This document shows, one piece after another, positions 16,275-26,941 of a stretch of DNA of 64,000 nucleotides. The notes beneath the pieces are model-generated. The model saw only the letters and a program-made list of their open reading frames with translations, had not been told where the DNA came from and ran no database searches. Made by a program: the position numbers and the translations under genes. Position 1 is the first letter of the stretch. Each line of letters starts with the position of its first letter. Source of the DNA: Methylobacterium sp. J-090 (GTDB lineage: Bacteria > Pseudomonadota > Alphaproteobacteria > Rhizobiales > Beijerinckiaceae); assembly GCF_022829345.1 (NCBI RefSeq), contig NZ_JAKSXV010000094.1, positions 27,446-91,445 of the forward strand. Reading direction: 5' to 3'.

Positions 16275-19200
16275 ATGCCCGAGAAGCCTTTCCTCCACGG
16301 ACCGCCGCTCGATAGCCCGAGGGTGCGTTCCGATCCAGCGGCTCAAGGATTGATGGTTCAGGACACGGTCACGGGTGTGCGACCGGGCCGCGTGGCCGGA
16401 CAGCGGCGGCGCTGGCTGCTCTGGCCGGCGCTGATCCTCGTGCTCGGCCTCGGCATCGGTCTCGCCGGTCTGGTCTGGCGCTTGTCGAGCGGCCCCTTGC
16501 GCATCGACGGCATGTCGGAGCGCGTCGCGTCGGCCATCGCCGGCAGCATCGGCGCGGGCTGGCGCGTGTCCCTGCGCGACAGTGCCCTCGAACTCGACTC
16601 CGAGAACTCACTGGCCCTCAGGGTGGCCGGCCTCGACATCTACAATTCCGAGGGCGCCCTCGTGGTGCGGGCGCCGCAGGCCGTGGTGAGCCTCGACACC
16701 TGGGGCCTCGCCCGCCTGTCGGTGCAGCCCCGGGCCATCGAGTTCCGCGATCTCCAGATGACGGCGCTGGTCCACCGCAACGGCGCCATCGCCTTCGCGG
16801 CCTCCGACCCCGCCCAGGCCGGGACCGTGCAGCCCCACACCCTGCCGAGCGTCGATGCGACGCAAGGCGCCGTCTCGCCCATCTCGGCCACCGTCGCGTC
16901 GATCTTCGGCGTCGTGCTCGATTCGGCCGGCATCGTCGGAGCGCTGGACCGGGCGCGGATCACCAACGGCCGCCTCACCCTCATCGACGACGACGCCCGC
17001 CAGCGCGCGGTGTTCGAGCACGTCAACGGCCTGTTCCACCGCGACGCCACCCGCAACGCCCGGGTGTTCGAACTGCGCATCGACGGGCCGCACGGGGAAT
17101 GGCGCTTCGGCGGCGACCTGCAGGAGGCCGGCGGCACCCATCGCAGGGGCGTCATCACCCTCGACGATCTGCCGATCACCGATCTGCTCCTCCTGTCCGG
17201 CCAGTCGAAGCTGCCCGTGGAGACCGATCTGAAGCTCTCGGCCAGGGCCGACGTCGCCCTCGATGCCGGGCGGATCGAGACGATGGCGGCCACCATCCGC
17301 ACCAGCGACGGAAACTTCCTCATCGAGGAAAAAGACTTCAACCCCGTCACCATCGAGAGCCTGGAGGCGCAGGTGAGCTGGGACGAGGCCGGCCGCGCCA
17401 TGAAGCTCGATGCCCTCGATTATCGCGGCGGCGGCAATTCCGCCCACCTCACCGGGGCGTGGATCGCGGGCGGGCCGGACTCCGACATCGCCTGGACCAT
17501 GACCCTCGACGGGCGCGACGCTACCCTGAGGGGCGCCAATGCGCAGGACCCGCCCGTCGCCATCGATTCCCTGTCAGCCCACCTCACGGGCCGGGCCGGC
17601 GGCATCGCCATCGACGATTTCTCGGTGAAGGCCGGGCCGGCAAGCGGACGGATCACCGGCACCCTCGGCACCACCGCCGACGACGACGGGTTGACCCTGC
17701 ATATCACCGCCGGCAACACCGACGGGCGCATGGCCCTGCGCCTGTGGCCGGAACACGTGGCCCCGCCGGCCCGAAACTACCTCGTCGACTATCTCCGCGG
17801 CGGCCGGGTCGACACCGTGGACATCACGGTCGACATGAGTGGCAGCGAGCTCGCCGCCGCGACGCGCGGGGAGCCGATGCCGGACAACGCCGTGCGGATC
17901 GCCTTCTCCGTCTCCGACGCGACGCTGGCCGTCTCGGCCGATGCACCGCCCCTGAGCCGGGGCCGCGTCACGGGCGTCATCACCGGTCTCACCACCACCA
18001 TCCGGGGTGTCACCGCCGACCTGCGCATGCCCGATAACCGCAGCCTGTCGATCACCGACGGCGCGTTCGTAATCCCCCGAATCACTCCGGAGGCGGTGGT
18101 GGCCCAGATCGGCCTGCGCCTCGGCGGTGGAGCCGACGCCCTGGTGTCCCTGATGCAGACGAAGATGTTCAAGAGCCTCACCGGTGTCGATATCGATCCG
18201 GCGAGCGTCAAGGGCACGGCCGACCTGCGCATCGATTTCCCGCTCAACCTCAAGCACATCCCTGACCTGCCCGATCTTCCGGTGACCATCGCGGGGACGC
18301 TGGCCGACATCGGCGTCGACAAGGCCTTCGGCAAGGAGCGCCTCGATGCCGGGCGGTTCACGGTGTCCTACGATCGCGGCGCCTTCGCCCTCAAGGGCGA
18401 CGCGCGGGTGCTGGGCTCGCCCCTCACCGTGGATCTGCGCCAGCCCAAACCCGGGGCCCCCGGCGAGGTCCTCATCAACCTCAGCCTCGACGAAGCCCTG
18501 CGCGCCAAGAAGGGCCTGCCGGTCAGCCCGCAGATCACCGGGTCGATCCCCGTGAAGATTGCCGTGCCCATCGGGCGCCCGGGGACGGGCAAGCCGCCGA
18601 TCCGGATCGAGGCGGATCTGGCCCGCGCCGCCATCGACGGCGTCGTCCCGGGCTTCGCCAAGGCCGCCGGAAAGCCGGGACGCCTCGCGTTCACCCTGAC
18701 GGAGAGTGCCGGGGGCGGATCCTACGAGTTGCGCGACATCGTCCTCGACGCCGCCCCCGCCCAAGCGCGGGGCACCGCCACCCTCGGCGCCGACGGCCAG
18801 GTCGAGCGGGCCGACCTATCGAGCCTCAAGCTTTCGCCCGGCGACGACATGCGCCTGCAACTGGAGCGTTCCGGGAACAGTTACCGCATCGCCGTGAAGG
18901 GCGCCGTGGCCGATGCCCGGCCGGTCCTGCGCGGCCTGACCGGCCCGGAGGGCAAGGGCAAGAGCGACTCGGCTCCGAAGGATATCGACGCCGACCTCTC
19001 GCTCGCCATTCTCACCGGCTTCAACGGCGAGGCCCTGACCAACGCCACCGTCAAGCTCGTCCTGAAGGGCAGGGACGTGCGCTCCGGCCGCGTCCAAGGC
19101 CGCTTCGGCGCTGCCCCGTTCAGCGCTCAGATCGGCCGCTCGGATCAGGGACCGATGCTCACGGTGGATACCCAGGACGCTGGCGCCACCCTGCGCTTCG

Positions 19201-19802
19201 CCGACATCTACAAGCGCATGTACGGCGGCAAGCTCATCATGAGCACGGCCCTCAACGATGGGCCGCAGGCGGGCGTCGTGCAGGTCCGCAACTTCGTCCT
19301 GCGCAACGAGCCGGCCCTGTCGAGCATCATGGCGCAGGGCCCGGCGAGCACCGAGATCGTCGATGCGCGGGGCCGCAAGCAGGTGGTGCAAAACGCCGGC
19401 AACGACGTGACCTTCGACCGTCTGCGCGCCAACTTTGTCCGCACCGGCGCCAGGGTCGATTTCACCGATGCGGCGATCTCCAACGCCGCCATGGGCTTCA
19501 CCATGAACGGCTACCTCGACACGGCCAAGGAGCGCACGGACATCAACGGCACTTTTGTGCCGCTCTACGGCTTGAACAACGTCGTCTCGCAGTTGCCGAT
19601 CCTCGGCCAACTCCTGGGCGGGGGCCACAACGAGGGCCTGTTCGCCCTCAATTTCCGCGTCGCCGGGCGGTTGGCCAAGCCCGATGTCAGCGTCAACCCG
19701 CTCTCTGCCCTGGCGCCGGGCATCCTGCGCAAGCTCTTCAGCGCAGGCGGCGGCAACGATGGGATCGCCGGGGCCGCGCCCATGGGCGAGACCGAACGAT
19801 AG
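16275..19802 (+). CDS. Very large AsmA-like/YhdP-type (DUF3971) envelope protein
   Basis: A protein of up to 1175 residues with one N-terminal membrane helix (about 48-69, LLWPALILVLGLGIGLAGL) and a very long periplasmic part of repetitive beta-strand sequence. This is the pattern of AsmA/TamB/YhdP proteins, which form bridge-like channels thought to move phospholipids between membranes. The C-terminal part (ALSSIMAQG, then NGYLDTAKERTDINGTFVPLYGLNN) matches the AsmA-like C-terminal domain, and the last part LLGGGHNEGLFALNFRVAG is characteristic. The start is uncertain: ATG 16275 gives the longest form, ATG 16353 has AAGGA close upstream. With a hopanoid locus downstream, a role in outer-membrane lipid supply is plausible but not shown. 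Confidence 0.82.
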   Translation: MPEKPFLHGPPLDSPRVRSDPAAQGLMVQDTVTGVRPGRVAGQRRRWLLWPALILVLGLGIGLAGLVWRLSSGPLRIDGMSERVASAIAGSIGAGWRVSLRDSALELDSENSLALRVAGLDIYNSEGALVVRAPQAVVSLDTWGLARLSVQPRAIEFRDLQMTALVHRNGAIAFAASDPAQAGTVQPHTLPSVDATQGAVSPISATVASIFGVVLDSAGIVGALDRARITNGRLTLIDDDARQRAVFEHVNGLFHRDATRNARVFELRIDGPHGEWRFGGDLQEAGGTHRRGVITLDDLPITDLLLLSGQSKLPVETDLKLSARADVALDAGRIETMAATIRTSDGNFLIEEKDFNPVTIESLEAQVSWDEAGRAMKLDALDYRGGGNSAHLTGAWIAGGPDSDIAWTMTLDGRDATLRGANAQDPPVAIDSLSAHLTGRAGGIAIDDFSVKAGPASGRITGTLGTTADDDGLTLHITAGNTDGRMALRLWPEHVAPPARNYLVDYLRGGRVDTVDITVDMSGSELAAATRGEPMPDNAVRIAFSVSDATLAVSADAPPLSRGRVTGVITGLTTTIRGVTADLRMPDNRSLSITDGAFVIPRITPEAVVAQIGLRLGGGADALVSLMQTKMFKSLTGVDIDPASVKGTADLRIDFPLNLKHIPDLPDLPVTIAGTLADIGVDKAFGKERLDAGRFTVSYDRGAFALKGDARVLGSPLTVDLRQPKPGAPGEVLINLSLDEALRAKKGLPVSPQITGSIPVKIAVPIGRPGTGKPPIRIEADLARAAIDGVVPGFAKAAGKPGRLAFTLTESAGGGSYELRDIVLDAAPAQARGTATLGADGQVERADLSSLKLSPGDDMRLQLERSGNSYRIAVKGAVADARPVLRGLTGPEGKGKSDSAPKDIDADLSLAILTGFNGEALTNATVKLVLKGRDVRSGRVQGRFGAAPFSAQIGRSDQGPMLTVDTQDAGATLRFADIYKRMYGGKLIMSTALNDGPQAGVVQVRNFVLRNEPALSSIMAQGPASTEIVDARGRKQVVQNAGNDVTFDRLRANFVRTGARVDFTDAAISNAAMGFTMNGYLDTAKERTDINGTFVPLYGLNNVVSQLPILGQLLGGGHNEGLFALNFRVAGRLAKPDVSVNPLSALAPGILRKLFSAGGGNDGIAGAAPMGETER

Positions 19803-19844
19803 CCGTCCGCCCAGCCCGACGGATGGCGAGCGGGAAGCGCAGGC

Positions 19845-21122
19845 CTAACCGACCTTCAACAGGACGTGTTTCTTGCGGCCGAACGAGAGCTTGATAACAC
19901 CGTCCGCTGTCACGTCGCCCGTGCGCAGCACGGCGCGCTCGTCGGTGAGCGCCACGTCGTTGACCCGCAGGCCGCCGCCCTTGATCTGGCGCCGGGCCTC
20001 GCTCGTGGACGGCACCAGCTTCGCGTATTCGGGACCGAAGGCCGAGAGCACGCCGAGGCCGGCGTCGAGGAGCGCGGCCGAGACGATTACGGTGGGCAGG
20101 TCCTGGGCCACGCTGCCTTCGACGAAGGTCTTGCGGGCCGTCTCGGAGGCAGCGTCCGCCGTCTCGCGCCCGTGCATCAGGGCCGTCGCCTCGCTGGCCA
20201 GCACCTTCTTGGCCTCGTTGATCTCGGCGCCCTGGAGCGCGGACAGGCGGGCGATCTCCCCCATGGGCAGCAGGGTGAACAGCTTGAGGAAGCGGCCGAT
20301 ATCGGCATCCTCGGTGTTGCGCCAGAACTGCCAGTAATCGTACGGCGACAGCATGCCGGCATCGAGCCACACGGCCCCGGCGGCGGTCTTGCCCATCTTG
20401 GCGCCCGACGCCGTGGTGAGAAGCGGGCAGGTGAGGCCGTAGAGCTGCGGAGTGCCCATCCGGCGGCCGAGATCGATGCCGTTGACGATGTTGCCCCACT
20501 GGTCGGAGCCGCCCATCTGCATCGTGCAGCCGTACCGGCGGTTGAGCTCCACGAAGTCGTAGGACTGCAGGATCATGTAGTTGAATTCCAGGAACGACAG
20601 TTCCTGGTCGCGCTCCAACCGCATGCGAACGCTGTCCATGGACATCATCCGGTTGACGGAGAAGTGCCGGCCGATGTCGCGCAGCATCTCGATGTAGTTG
20701 AGCTTCGTCAGCCATTCGGCGTTGTCGACCATGGTCGCGGCATTGCCGCCGCCCTCGAAGATGAGGAACCGGGCGAAGGTCTTCTGGATGCCGACCTTGT
20801 TCTCCTCGATCTGATCGAGGGTGAGGATCTTTCGCGATTCGTCGCGGCCCGAGGGGTCGCCGACCCGGGTGGTGCCGCCGCCCATGAGGGTGATGGGGGT
20901 GCCGCCCGTAGCCTGCAGCCAGTGCAGCATCATGATCGACAGGAGGTGGCCGACATGGAGCGAGGCCGCCGTGCAATCGTAGCCCACATAGGTGGTGAGC
21001 CGTCCGTCCAGCGCCGCCGCGTCGATGCCGGCGAGGTCCGAGCCCTGATGGATGAAGCCGCGCTCGGACAGGACCCGCAGGAAGTCGGATTTCGGGGCGA
21101 AGGCGTCGGGCGCGGAGGACAT
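19845..21122 (-). CDS. tyrS: Tyrosyl-tRNA synthetase
   Basis: A 425-residue class I aminoacyl-tRNA synthetase charging tRNA-Tyr. The HIGH-like motif is HVGH at 56-59 in [11 protein letters not shown]. The KMSKS-like motif reads KMGKT. Tyrosine-binding elements include YVGYDCTA and [10 protein letters not shown]. An S4-type RNA-binding domain ([14 protein letters not shown]) closes the protein. ATG 21122 fits the usual N-terminus and GGAGGA lies near; an in-frame extension to 21344 is rejected. It is divergent from anmK across 112 bases. Confidence 0.97.
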   Translation of the reverse strand: MSSAPDAFAPKSDFLRVLSERGFIHQGSDLAGIDAAALDGRLTTYVGYDCTAASLHVGHLLSIMMLHWLQATGGTPITLMGGGTTRVGDPSGRDESRKILTLDQIEENKVGIQKTFARFLIFEGGGNAATMVDNAEWLTKLNYIEMLRDIGRHFSVNRMMSMDSVRMRLERDQELSFLEFNYMILQSYDFVELNRRYGCTMQMGGSDQWGNIVNGIDLGRRMGTPQLYGLTCPLLTTASGAKMGKTAAGAVWLDAGMLSPYDYWQFWRNTEDADIGRFLKLFTLLPMGEIARLSALQGAEINEAKKVLASEATALMHGRETADAASETARKTFVEGSVAQDLPTVIVSAALLDAGLGVLSAFGPEYAKLVPSTSEARRQIKGGGLRVNDVALTDERAVLRTGDVTADGVIKLSFGRKKHVLLKVG

Positions 21123-21234
21123 GGACGGTTCCGGTGTCGGAGGATTGCGGATCGGGACAGGGCGCGGACCGGCGTGATAGCACCGCGCGTCATTGCGCCG
21201 GCTCTTAGCAGGGCTGACCGAGGAAGGCACGACC

Positions 21235-22374
21235 ATGACCATGATGCGCGCGATCGGCCTGATGAGCGGCACCTCCCTCGACGGCGTCGACGTCGCCCTC
21301 ATCGAGACCGACGGGCACGACGTCCGGGTGGTGCAGAGCCACAACGGCTACCTCGAACCTCTCGGCCCCACGGGCTATCGCGGCTACTCGGACGAGGATC
21401 GCGACCTGCTCCGCCGCGCGCTCGCCGATTCCGAGGCCGTCGTCGCACGGGAGGACCGGCCGGGGTGCCTCGCCGAGGCGGAAGCATTCGTCACCACGGC
21501 CCATGCGGAGGCGGTGGAAAGTTTTCTTGCGGACAATGGTCTCACGGCCGCCGACATCGACGTCATCGGCTTTCACGGTCAGACCGTGGTGCATCGGCCC
21601 GACCAGCGCATGAGCGTGCAGATCGGTGACGGTGCCGCCTTGAGCCGTCGCCTCGGCATCCCCGTGGTGTCGGACCTACGTCATGCCGACATCGCTGCGG
21701 GCGGCCAGGGGGCGCCGCTGGTGCCGGTGTTCCACCAGGCCCTGGCCCGCGCCTCCGGCTTCGAGGGGGCGCTCGGCATCCTCAACATCGGCGGCGTCGC
21801 CAACGCGACGCTCATCGCCTCGAACGGCGAGGTCATCGCCTTCGACACCGGCCCCGGCAACGCACTCATCGACGACTGGATGCGCGAGCGCACGGGCCGC
21901 CCCCTCGACGACGGCGGCCGTACCGCCGCGCGGGGTCGGCCCGACGAGCCGCTGCTGGCCTGGCTCCTCATCCACCCGTTCTTCGCGCGCCGGCCGCCGA
22001 AATCCCTCGACCGCAACTGGTTCTCGCACAAGCTCGCGGGGCAGCTCTCGACGGAGGACGGCGCGGCGACTCTGACCGCCTTCACGGCGCGTGCCGTGGC
22101 CCGGGCCCTGGACCACGCCCCCGAGATTCCGACCCGATGGATCGTGGCCGGCGGAGGCGCGCGCAACGGCGAACTCGTGCGCCTGCTCAACTACCATTTG
22201 CGCGCCGAGATCACGACGGCCGACGCCATCGGCTGGTCCTCGGCTTATCTCGAGGCCCAGGCCTTCGCGCATCTGGCCGTGCGCTCGATGAAGGGGCTGC
22301 CGATCACGTTTCCCTCGACCACCGGGGTCCGCGAGGCGATCACGGGCGGCGTGCTGGCGCGGCCAGGCGACTGA
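21235..22374 (+). CDS. anmK: Anhydro-N-acetylmuramic acid kinase
   Basis: A 379-residue sugar kinase of the ASKHA fold that phosphorylates and hydrolyses 1,6-anhydro-MurNAc during cell-wall recycling. The phosphate-binding N-terminus is [17 protein letters not shown]. Further signatures are [34 protein letters not shown] and [14 protein letters not shown] 21235 follows GAGGAAGG at good distance. The gene pairs head-to-head with tyrS, an arrangement common in alphaproteobacteria. Confidence 0.95.
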   Translation: MTMMRAIGLMSGTSLDGVDVALIETDGHDVRVVQSHNGYLEPLGPTGYRGYSDEDRDLLRRALADSEAVVAREDRPGCLAEAEAFVTTAHAEAVESFLADNGLTAADIDVIGFHGQTVVHRPDQRMSVQIGDGAALSRRLGIPVVSDLRHADIAAGGQGAPLVPVFHQALARASGFEGALGILNIGGVANATLIASNGEVIAFDTGPGNALIDDWMRERTGRPLDDGGRTAARGRPDEPLLAWLLIHPFFARRPPKSLDRNWFSHKLAGQLSTEDGAATLTAFTARAVARALDHAPEIPTRWIVAGGGARNGELVRLLNYHLRAEITTADAIGWSSAYLEAQAFAHLAVRSMKGLPITFPSTTGVREAITGGVLARPGD

Positions 22375-22452
22375 GGTCACACACCGATTCGTGACCGGAC
22401 ACGGAGGCGGCGGCGCGCGTTCTCCCCTGGAATTCCTCCAGACGGGTGGACC

Positions 22453-23544
22453 ATGACCAAGACCTACCTCCGGTATCACGACGACATCGAGACGCCGAAG
22501 CCCGATGAGGATGCGGTGATCGACCAGATCATCGCCTCGATGACCCGCGAGAGCGAGACCACGGCCAAACGCTACGGCCACGCCGTGCGCGCCTCTCATG
22601 CCAAGGTCAGCGGTGTCGTGGTCGGCGAGCTCCAGATCCTCGACACCTTGCCGCCGGAGCTGGCGCAGGGCCTGTTCGCCAAGCCCGGCACCCATCCGGT
22701 GGTGGTGCGGTTCGCGCAGGGCCCCGGAGAGCTCCTCAAGGATTCCGTCTCGACCCACCGCGGCATGGCGATCAAGGTGTTCGATGTGGAGGGCGAGACG
22801 CTGCCGGGTCACGACGGCACCACCCAGGATTTCGTGTTCGCCACCGGCCCGGTCTTCCCCGATCCGGACGCCGCGGGATTTCTCGGCAGCATGAAGCAGC
22901 TGGAGATGGGCACCAAGGCGCCGGAGGACATGAAGGTCGCCGTCTCGAAGCTGGCCCAGGCCGCCAACACCCTGGTCAAGACCTTCACCGGCAAGGACAC
23001 GCCGATCCTCGACTTCTTCGGCCATGCGCCGAAGCATCCCCTGGCCGAGCCGTATTATAGCCAGGCGGCGCTCCGCTACGGCGACCACGTCGCCAAGGTC
23101 GCCGCCTTCCCGGCAACCCCAGACCAGGACGCCCTGGCTCGGCAGACACTCGATCCGGGCGCCGACCCGGACGTGTTCCGCCACGCCGTGGCGGCGCATT
23201 TTCGAGAAGCGGAGGTCGTGTTCGAGATCCGGGTCCAGCTCTGCACCGACCTCGAGGCCATGCCGGTCGAGGACGCCTCGAAGGAATGGTCCGACGCGAG
23301 AAGCCCCTATCGCACGGTCGCCCGCCTCGTCCTGCCGGTGCAGGTGGCCGACAGCCCGGCGCGCCTCGCCTACGCCGACGACGTGCTGTCGTTCCGCCCC
23401 GCCCACAGCCTCGCCGCGCACCGGCCGCTCGGCTCCCTCATGCGGGCACGGCTGAAGACCTATGCGGCCCTCTCGCGCTTCCGGCACGAGCGCAACGCCG
23501 TCCGTGAGATGGAACCGCGGGGAATCGCGGACGTCCCGGCCTGA
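22453..23544 (+). CDS. Catalase-related (SrpA-like) heme protein
   Basis: A 363-residue member of the short catalase-like family. The catalase fold is recognisable from RASHAKVSGVVVGEL (distal His region), VRFAQGPGELLKDSVSTHRGMAIKVF, and TTQDFVFATGPVF. It is much shorter than true monofunctional catalases (about 480 or more residues), and the usual C-terminal heme-tyrosine motif is not clear. Such proteins can be weak peroxidases. A strong hairpin immediately follows, so it is probably monocistronic. Confidence 0.8.
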   Translation: MTKTYLRYHDDIETPKPDEDAVIDQIIASMTRESETTAKRYGHAVRASHAKVSGVVVGELQILDTLPPELAQGLFAKPGTHPVVVRFAQGPGELLKDSVSTHRGMAIKVFDVEGETLPGHDGTTQDFVFATGPVFPDPDAAGFLGSMKQLEMGTKAPEDMKVAVSKLAQAANTLVKTFTGKDTPILDFFGHAPKHPLAEPYYSQAALRYGDHVAKVAAFPATPDQDALARQTLDPGADPDVFRHAVAAHFREAEVVFEIRVQLCTDLEAMPVEDASKEWSDARSPYRTVARLVLPVQVADSPARLAYADDVLSFRPAHSLAAHRPLGSLMRARLKTYAALSRFRHERNAVREMEPRGIADVPA

Positions 23545-23549
23545 GCATC

Positions 23550-23587
23550 GCCGGGCTGGTGCCGCAGGGGACGGGCACCGGCCCGGC
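23550..23587 (+). terminator. Hairpin terminator after the catalase-like gene
   Basis: GCCGGGCTGGTGCC (23550-23563) pairs with GGCACCGGCCCGGC (23574-23587) with one G-T pair, followed by ATTTGTG. It starts six bases after the stop codon. Confidence 0.7.
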
Positions 23588-23627
23588 ATTTGTGAGTCGC
23601 GAAAACCCGCGCTAGAGCGGGGGCACC

Positions 23628-24731
23628 ATGTCCCACAACACCTTCGGCCATCTCTTCCGCGTCACCACCTTCGGCGAGAGCCACGGGGTCGCCCTCGGCT
23701 GTGTCGTCGACGGCTGCCCGCCCGGGATCGCCATCGAGGCGGCCGACATCCAGGCGGAACTGGATCGGAGAAAGCCCGGCCAGTCGCGCTTCACCACCCA
23801 GCGCCGCGAGCCCGATCAGGTCCGCATCCTCTCGGGCGTCTTTTCCGATGACCGCACGAAGGGCGTCCAACTCACCACCGGCACGCCCATCGCCCTCGAG
23901 ATCGAGAACACCGACCAGCGTTCGAAGGACTATTCCGAGATCCGCGACAGCTATCGCCCGGGCCACGCCGACTACGCCTACGACGCCAAGTACGGCATCC
24001 GCGACTATCGCGGCGGGGGTCGCTCCTCGGCACGGGAGACCGCCGCCCGGGTGGCGGCCGGTGCCATCGCGCGCCGGGTCCTGCCCGAGGGCGTGATCAT
24101 CCGCGCCGCCCTGGTGCAGATGGGCCCGCACGCCGTCGACCGGTCGCGCTGGGACTGGGACGAGGTCGCCCGCAACCCGTTCTTCTGCCCCGATGCCGAG
24201 ACGGCTGCGTTCTACGAGACCTATCTCGACGACATCCGCAAGGATGGCTCCTCCATCGGCGCGGTGATCGAGGTGGTGGCCGAGGGTGTGCCTCCCGGCC
24301 TCGGCGCGCCGATCTACGGCAAGCTCGACGCGGATCTGGCGAGCGCGATGATGTCGATCAACGCGGTCAAGGGCGTCGAGATCGGCGACGGCTTCGCGTC
24401 CGCCGCGCTGCGCGGCGAGGACAACGCCGACGAGATGCGCTCGGGCAATGCCGGGGCCCCGACCTTTCTCGCCAACCATGCCGGCGGCGTGCTCGGCGGC
24501 ATCTCCACCGGCCAGCCCCTCGTCTGCCGGTTCGCCGTCAAGCCGACCTCCTCGATCCTCACCCCGCGCATGAGCGTGACCCGCGACAACCGCGACGTCG
24601 ATCTCATCACCAAGGGCCGCCACGACCCCTGCGTCGGCATCCGCGCCGTGCCGGTGGCCGAGGCCATGATGGCGTGCGTGCTCGCCGATCACTATCTGCG
24701 CCACCGGGGGCAGGTGGGCGCGCGGGCCTGA
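23628..24731 (+). CDS. aroC: Chorismate synthase
   Basis: A 367-residue FMN-dependent enzyme converting EPSP to chorismate, the last step of the shikimate pathway. Signatures seen are FGESHG near the N-terminus, [14 protein letters not shown] (signature 2) and [18 protein letters not shown], plus [10 protein letters not shown] near the C-terminus. Length is normal. It is followed by ribB after 50 bases in the same direction; co-transcription is possible. Confidence 0.97.
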   Translation: MSHNTFGHLFRVTTFGESHGVALGCVVDGCPPGIAIEAADIQAELDRRKPGQSRFTTQRREPDQVRILSGVFSDDRTKGVQLTTGTPIALEIENTDQRSKDYSEIRDSYRPGHADYAYDAKYGIRDYRGGGRSSARETAARVAAGAIARRVLPEGVIIRAALVQMGPHAVDRSRWDWDEVARNPFFCPDAETAAFYETYLDDIRKDGSSIGAVIEVVAEGVPPGLGAPIYGKLDADLASAMMSINAVKGVEIGDGFASAALRGEDNADEMRSGNAGAPTFLANHAGGVLGGISTGQPLVCRFAVKPTSSILTPRMSVTRDNRDVDLITKGRHDPCVGIRAVPVAEAMMACVLADHYLRHRGQVGARA

Positions 24732-24781
24732 GCCCGCCGCACACCGCCGTGCCCGCCTTAGCGATCCTGAGAGATTTGCCC

Positions 24782-25858
24782 GTGCCTCACACCCATGTCA
24801 CGCAGGCCATCGAGGCCTATGCCCGCGGCGAGATCGTCGTGGTCACCGACGACGACGACCGCGAGAACGAGGGCGACCTCGTCGTCGCCGCTTCCCTCTG
24901 CACGCCGGAAAAAATGGCGTTCATCGTCCGCAACACCTGCGGCATCGTCTGCGCGCCCTTGACCCGCGCCGAAGCCCGGCGGCTGCGCCTCGACCCCATG
25001 GTGGCCGCCAACGACGCGCCGCTCGGCACCGCCTTCACCGTGACCGTGGACGTCAAGCACGGCCTCACCACGGGCATCTCCGCTGAGCAGCGCTGCAACA
25101 CCGTGCGGGCGCTCGCCAACGGCAACATGGGCGAATCGGACTTCGTCCGCCCCGGCCACGTCTTCCCGCTCATCGCCAAGGATGGCGGCGTGCTCATGCG
25201 CTCGGGCCACACCGAGGCCGCAGTCGACCTGTGCAAGTTGGCGAACCTGCCGCCCGTGGGCGTGATCTGCGAACTCGCCAACGACGACGGCACCGTGATG
25301 AAGGGCCCACAGATCACGGCGTTCGCGGACCTGCACAACCTCAGGCGCGTGTCGGTGGCCGACCTCATCGCCTACCGCCAGTCCCGCGAGAAGCTGGTGG
25401 AGCGGGTAGGCACCTTCCCGGTCAACACCGAGTCCGGCGCGATGACGGGCTACGCCTACACCACGCCCTTCGAGACCGTGCAGCAATTCGCCTTCGTGCA
25501 TGGCGACATCGGCGACGGCCACGACGTGCTTGTGCGCCTGCATCGCTCCAACGTGGTCGCCGACGTCATCGAGGGCGGGAAGCAGATCGAGGCGGTGATG
25601 CGCCGCTTCGCCCGGGAAGGGCGCGGCATCCTCGTCTACCTTCGCGACGGGTCGGCGGGTGTCCCGCTCCAGTCCTATGCCGAAGAAGGCGCGGAGGCTC
25701 AGCGCGTCCGGGCGTGGCGCGAAGTGGGCCTGGGCGCCCAGATCCTGCGCGACCTCGGTGTCGTCTCGATCCGGAATCTCGCGACCTCGTCGCGCGCCTA
25801 TGTCGGCCTGTCGGGCTTCGGGATCGAGTTTCTGGGAGATGAGCGGCTGGAGGGGTAG
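24782..25858 (+). CDS. ribB: 3,4-dihydroxy-2-butanone-4-phosphate synthase with a degenerate GTP cyclohydrolase II-like domain
   Basis: A 358-residue riboflavin-pathway enzyme. The N-terminal RibB domain (about 1-205) is intact, with DDDDRENEGDLV, GNMGESDFVRPGHVFPL, and GHTEAAVDL at the active site. The C-terminal part resembles RibA (VHGDIGDGHDVLVRLHRSN), but the zinc site with three cysteines is missing: it reads VVADVIEGGKQIEAVMRRF where RibA has the Cys cluster. It therefore should not make the pyrimidine intermediate, and a separate RibA is needed elsewhere. GTG 24782 starts the family N-terminus (PHTHVTQAIEAYARGEIVVV). Confidence 0.92.
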   Translation: MPHTHVTQAIEAYARGEIVVVTDDDDRENEGDLVVAASLCTPEKMAFIVRNTCGIVCAPLTRAEARRLRLDPMVAANDAPLGTAFTVTVDVKHGLTTGISAEQRCNTVRALANGNMGESDFVRPGHVFPLIAKDGGVLMRSGHTEAAVDLCKLANLPPVGVICELANDDGTVMKGPQITAFADLHNLRRVSVADLIAYRQSREKLVERVGTFPVNTESGAMTGYAYTTPFETVQQFAFVHGDIGDGHDVLVRLHRSNVVADVIEGGKQIEAVMRRFAREGRGILVYLRDGSAGVPLQSYAEEGAEAQRVRAWREVGLGAQILRDLGVVSIRNLATSSRAYVGLSGFGIEFLGDERLEG

Positions 25859-25880
25859 GCTTCGAAATCCCGGAGTCGGG

Positions 25881-26771
25881 TCAAGCGCGCAGGGCGAGCG
25901 CCGCCGCGGGTGGGTGCCGCCCGTCGTTCGGCGGCACGGGGGCGTAGTGATTGAAGGCCATCGTCAGGGTCGCACGTCCTGAGGCGAGGCGGCTGAGCCG
26001 CTTGGCATATCCCAGCATTTCCGCCAGCGGCACCATCGCGCTCACGACATTTGGCCGGCCAGAAGGGACCCGATCCTGAATCTGGCCGCGCCGACCTTCG
26101 AGATCGTTGGTGATGAGGAGGGCTTCCTCCTCCGGCGCGACCACCTCGACAGACATCATGGGCTCGAGAAGCTGCGAAACGCCCATCCGGAGGGCTTCGC
26201 GAAGCGCCGCCCGCGAGGCGACCTCGAAGACGAGCGCCGATGAATCGATGTCGTGATAGGCAACGTCCACCAGCTCGACCCGGATATTGACCACGGGGAA
26301 ACCCGCCAGGATGCCGGCTCCGAGCACTGCGTCGAGGCCTTTCTCCACGCCCGGACGGTATGCCCGCGGTACGACATCGCCGATGATCTTCGAGGCCAGC
26401 GCGAAGCCTTTACTGGGTTGGTTCGGCTCGACGACGAACCTCACGCGGGCGAACCGACCGATACCGCCGGTCTGCTCGTCGTGGGTGTAGTCGACCTCGG
26501 CGCGCTCTGTGAGCGTTTCACGATACGACACCTGCGGCCGGCCGATCGTCGCATCGAACGTCTCCGTCCGGCGCAGTACATCGACGATCCTGTCGAGTTG
26601 AACCTCGTCCATCCCCTTCAGAATCGTCTGGCCGGACCGACGATCGACTGAAAAACGGAACGACGCATCACCAGCCGCGAGCCGTGAGAGGGCAAGGCCG
26701 AGCTTCTCTTGGTCCGCCTGCGATTTCGGCTCAACGGCGATTTCGATCAGCGGCCAGGAAGCAGATGTCAC
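25881..26771 (-). CDS. Stand-alone elongation factor G domains III-V (no GTPase domain)
   Basis: A protein of about 296 residues aligned end to end with the C-terminal half of EF-G. Domain [23 protein letters not shown] and [19 protein letters not shown]. Domain [12 protein letters not shown] through VAYHDIDSS, keeping the His that corresponds to the EF-G tip residue H583. Domain [17 protein letters not shown] through [18 protein letters not shown]. The GTPase domain I and domain II are absent, and the gap to the next gene is too short to hide them. GTG 26771, with GAGG at good spacing, begins exactly at domain III. A TTG at 26870 could add 33 residues. It could be a ribosome-binding regulator or a decaying paralogue; the frame is open throughout. 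Confidence 0.78.
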   Translation of the reverse strand: MTSASWPLIEIAVEPKSQADQEKLGLALSRLAAGDASFRFSVDRRSGQTILKGMDEVQLDRIVDVLRRTETFDATIGRPQVSYRETLTERAEVDYTHDEQTGGIGRFARVRFVVEPNQPSKGFALASKIIGDVVPRAYRPGVEKGLDAVLGAGILAGFPVVNIRVELVDVAYHDIDSSALVFEVASRAALREALRMGVSQLLEPMMSVEVVAPEEEALLITNDLEGRRGQIQDRVPSGRPNVVSAMVPLAEMLGYAKRLSRLASGRATLTMAFNHYAPVPPNDGRHPPAAALALRA

Positions 26772-26941
26772 GACTGCCTCACGTATCCAGTTTCGTAAAT
26801 CCAGGAACGTCCCCGAATCTCCAGACGAAACTCGTACACGATGGTGAATGGGTTCCGCAGCGGGCGTCAACCTTAAACTCGGACGTCACCGCGACATCGT
26901 CACGGTTCCCTTCCGTGGCATCGCCGTGATCCGGCGACGCC

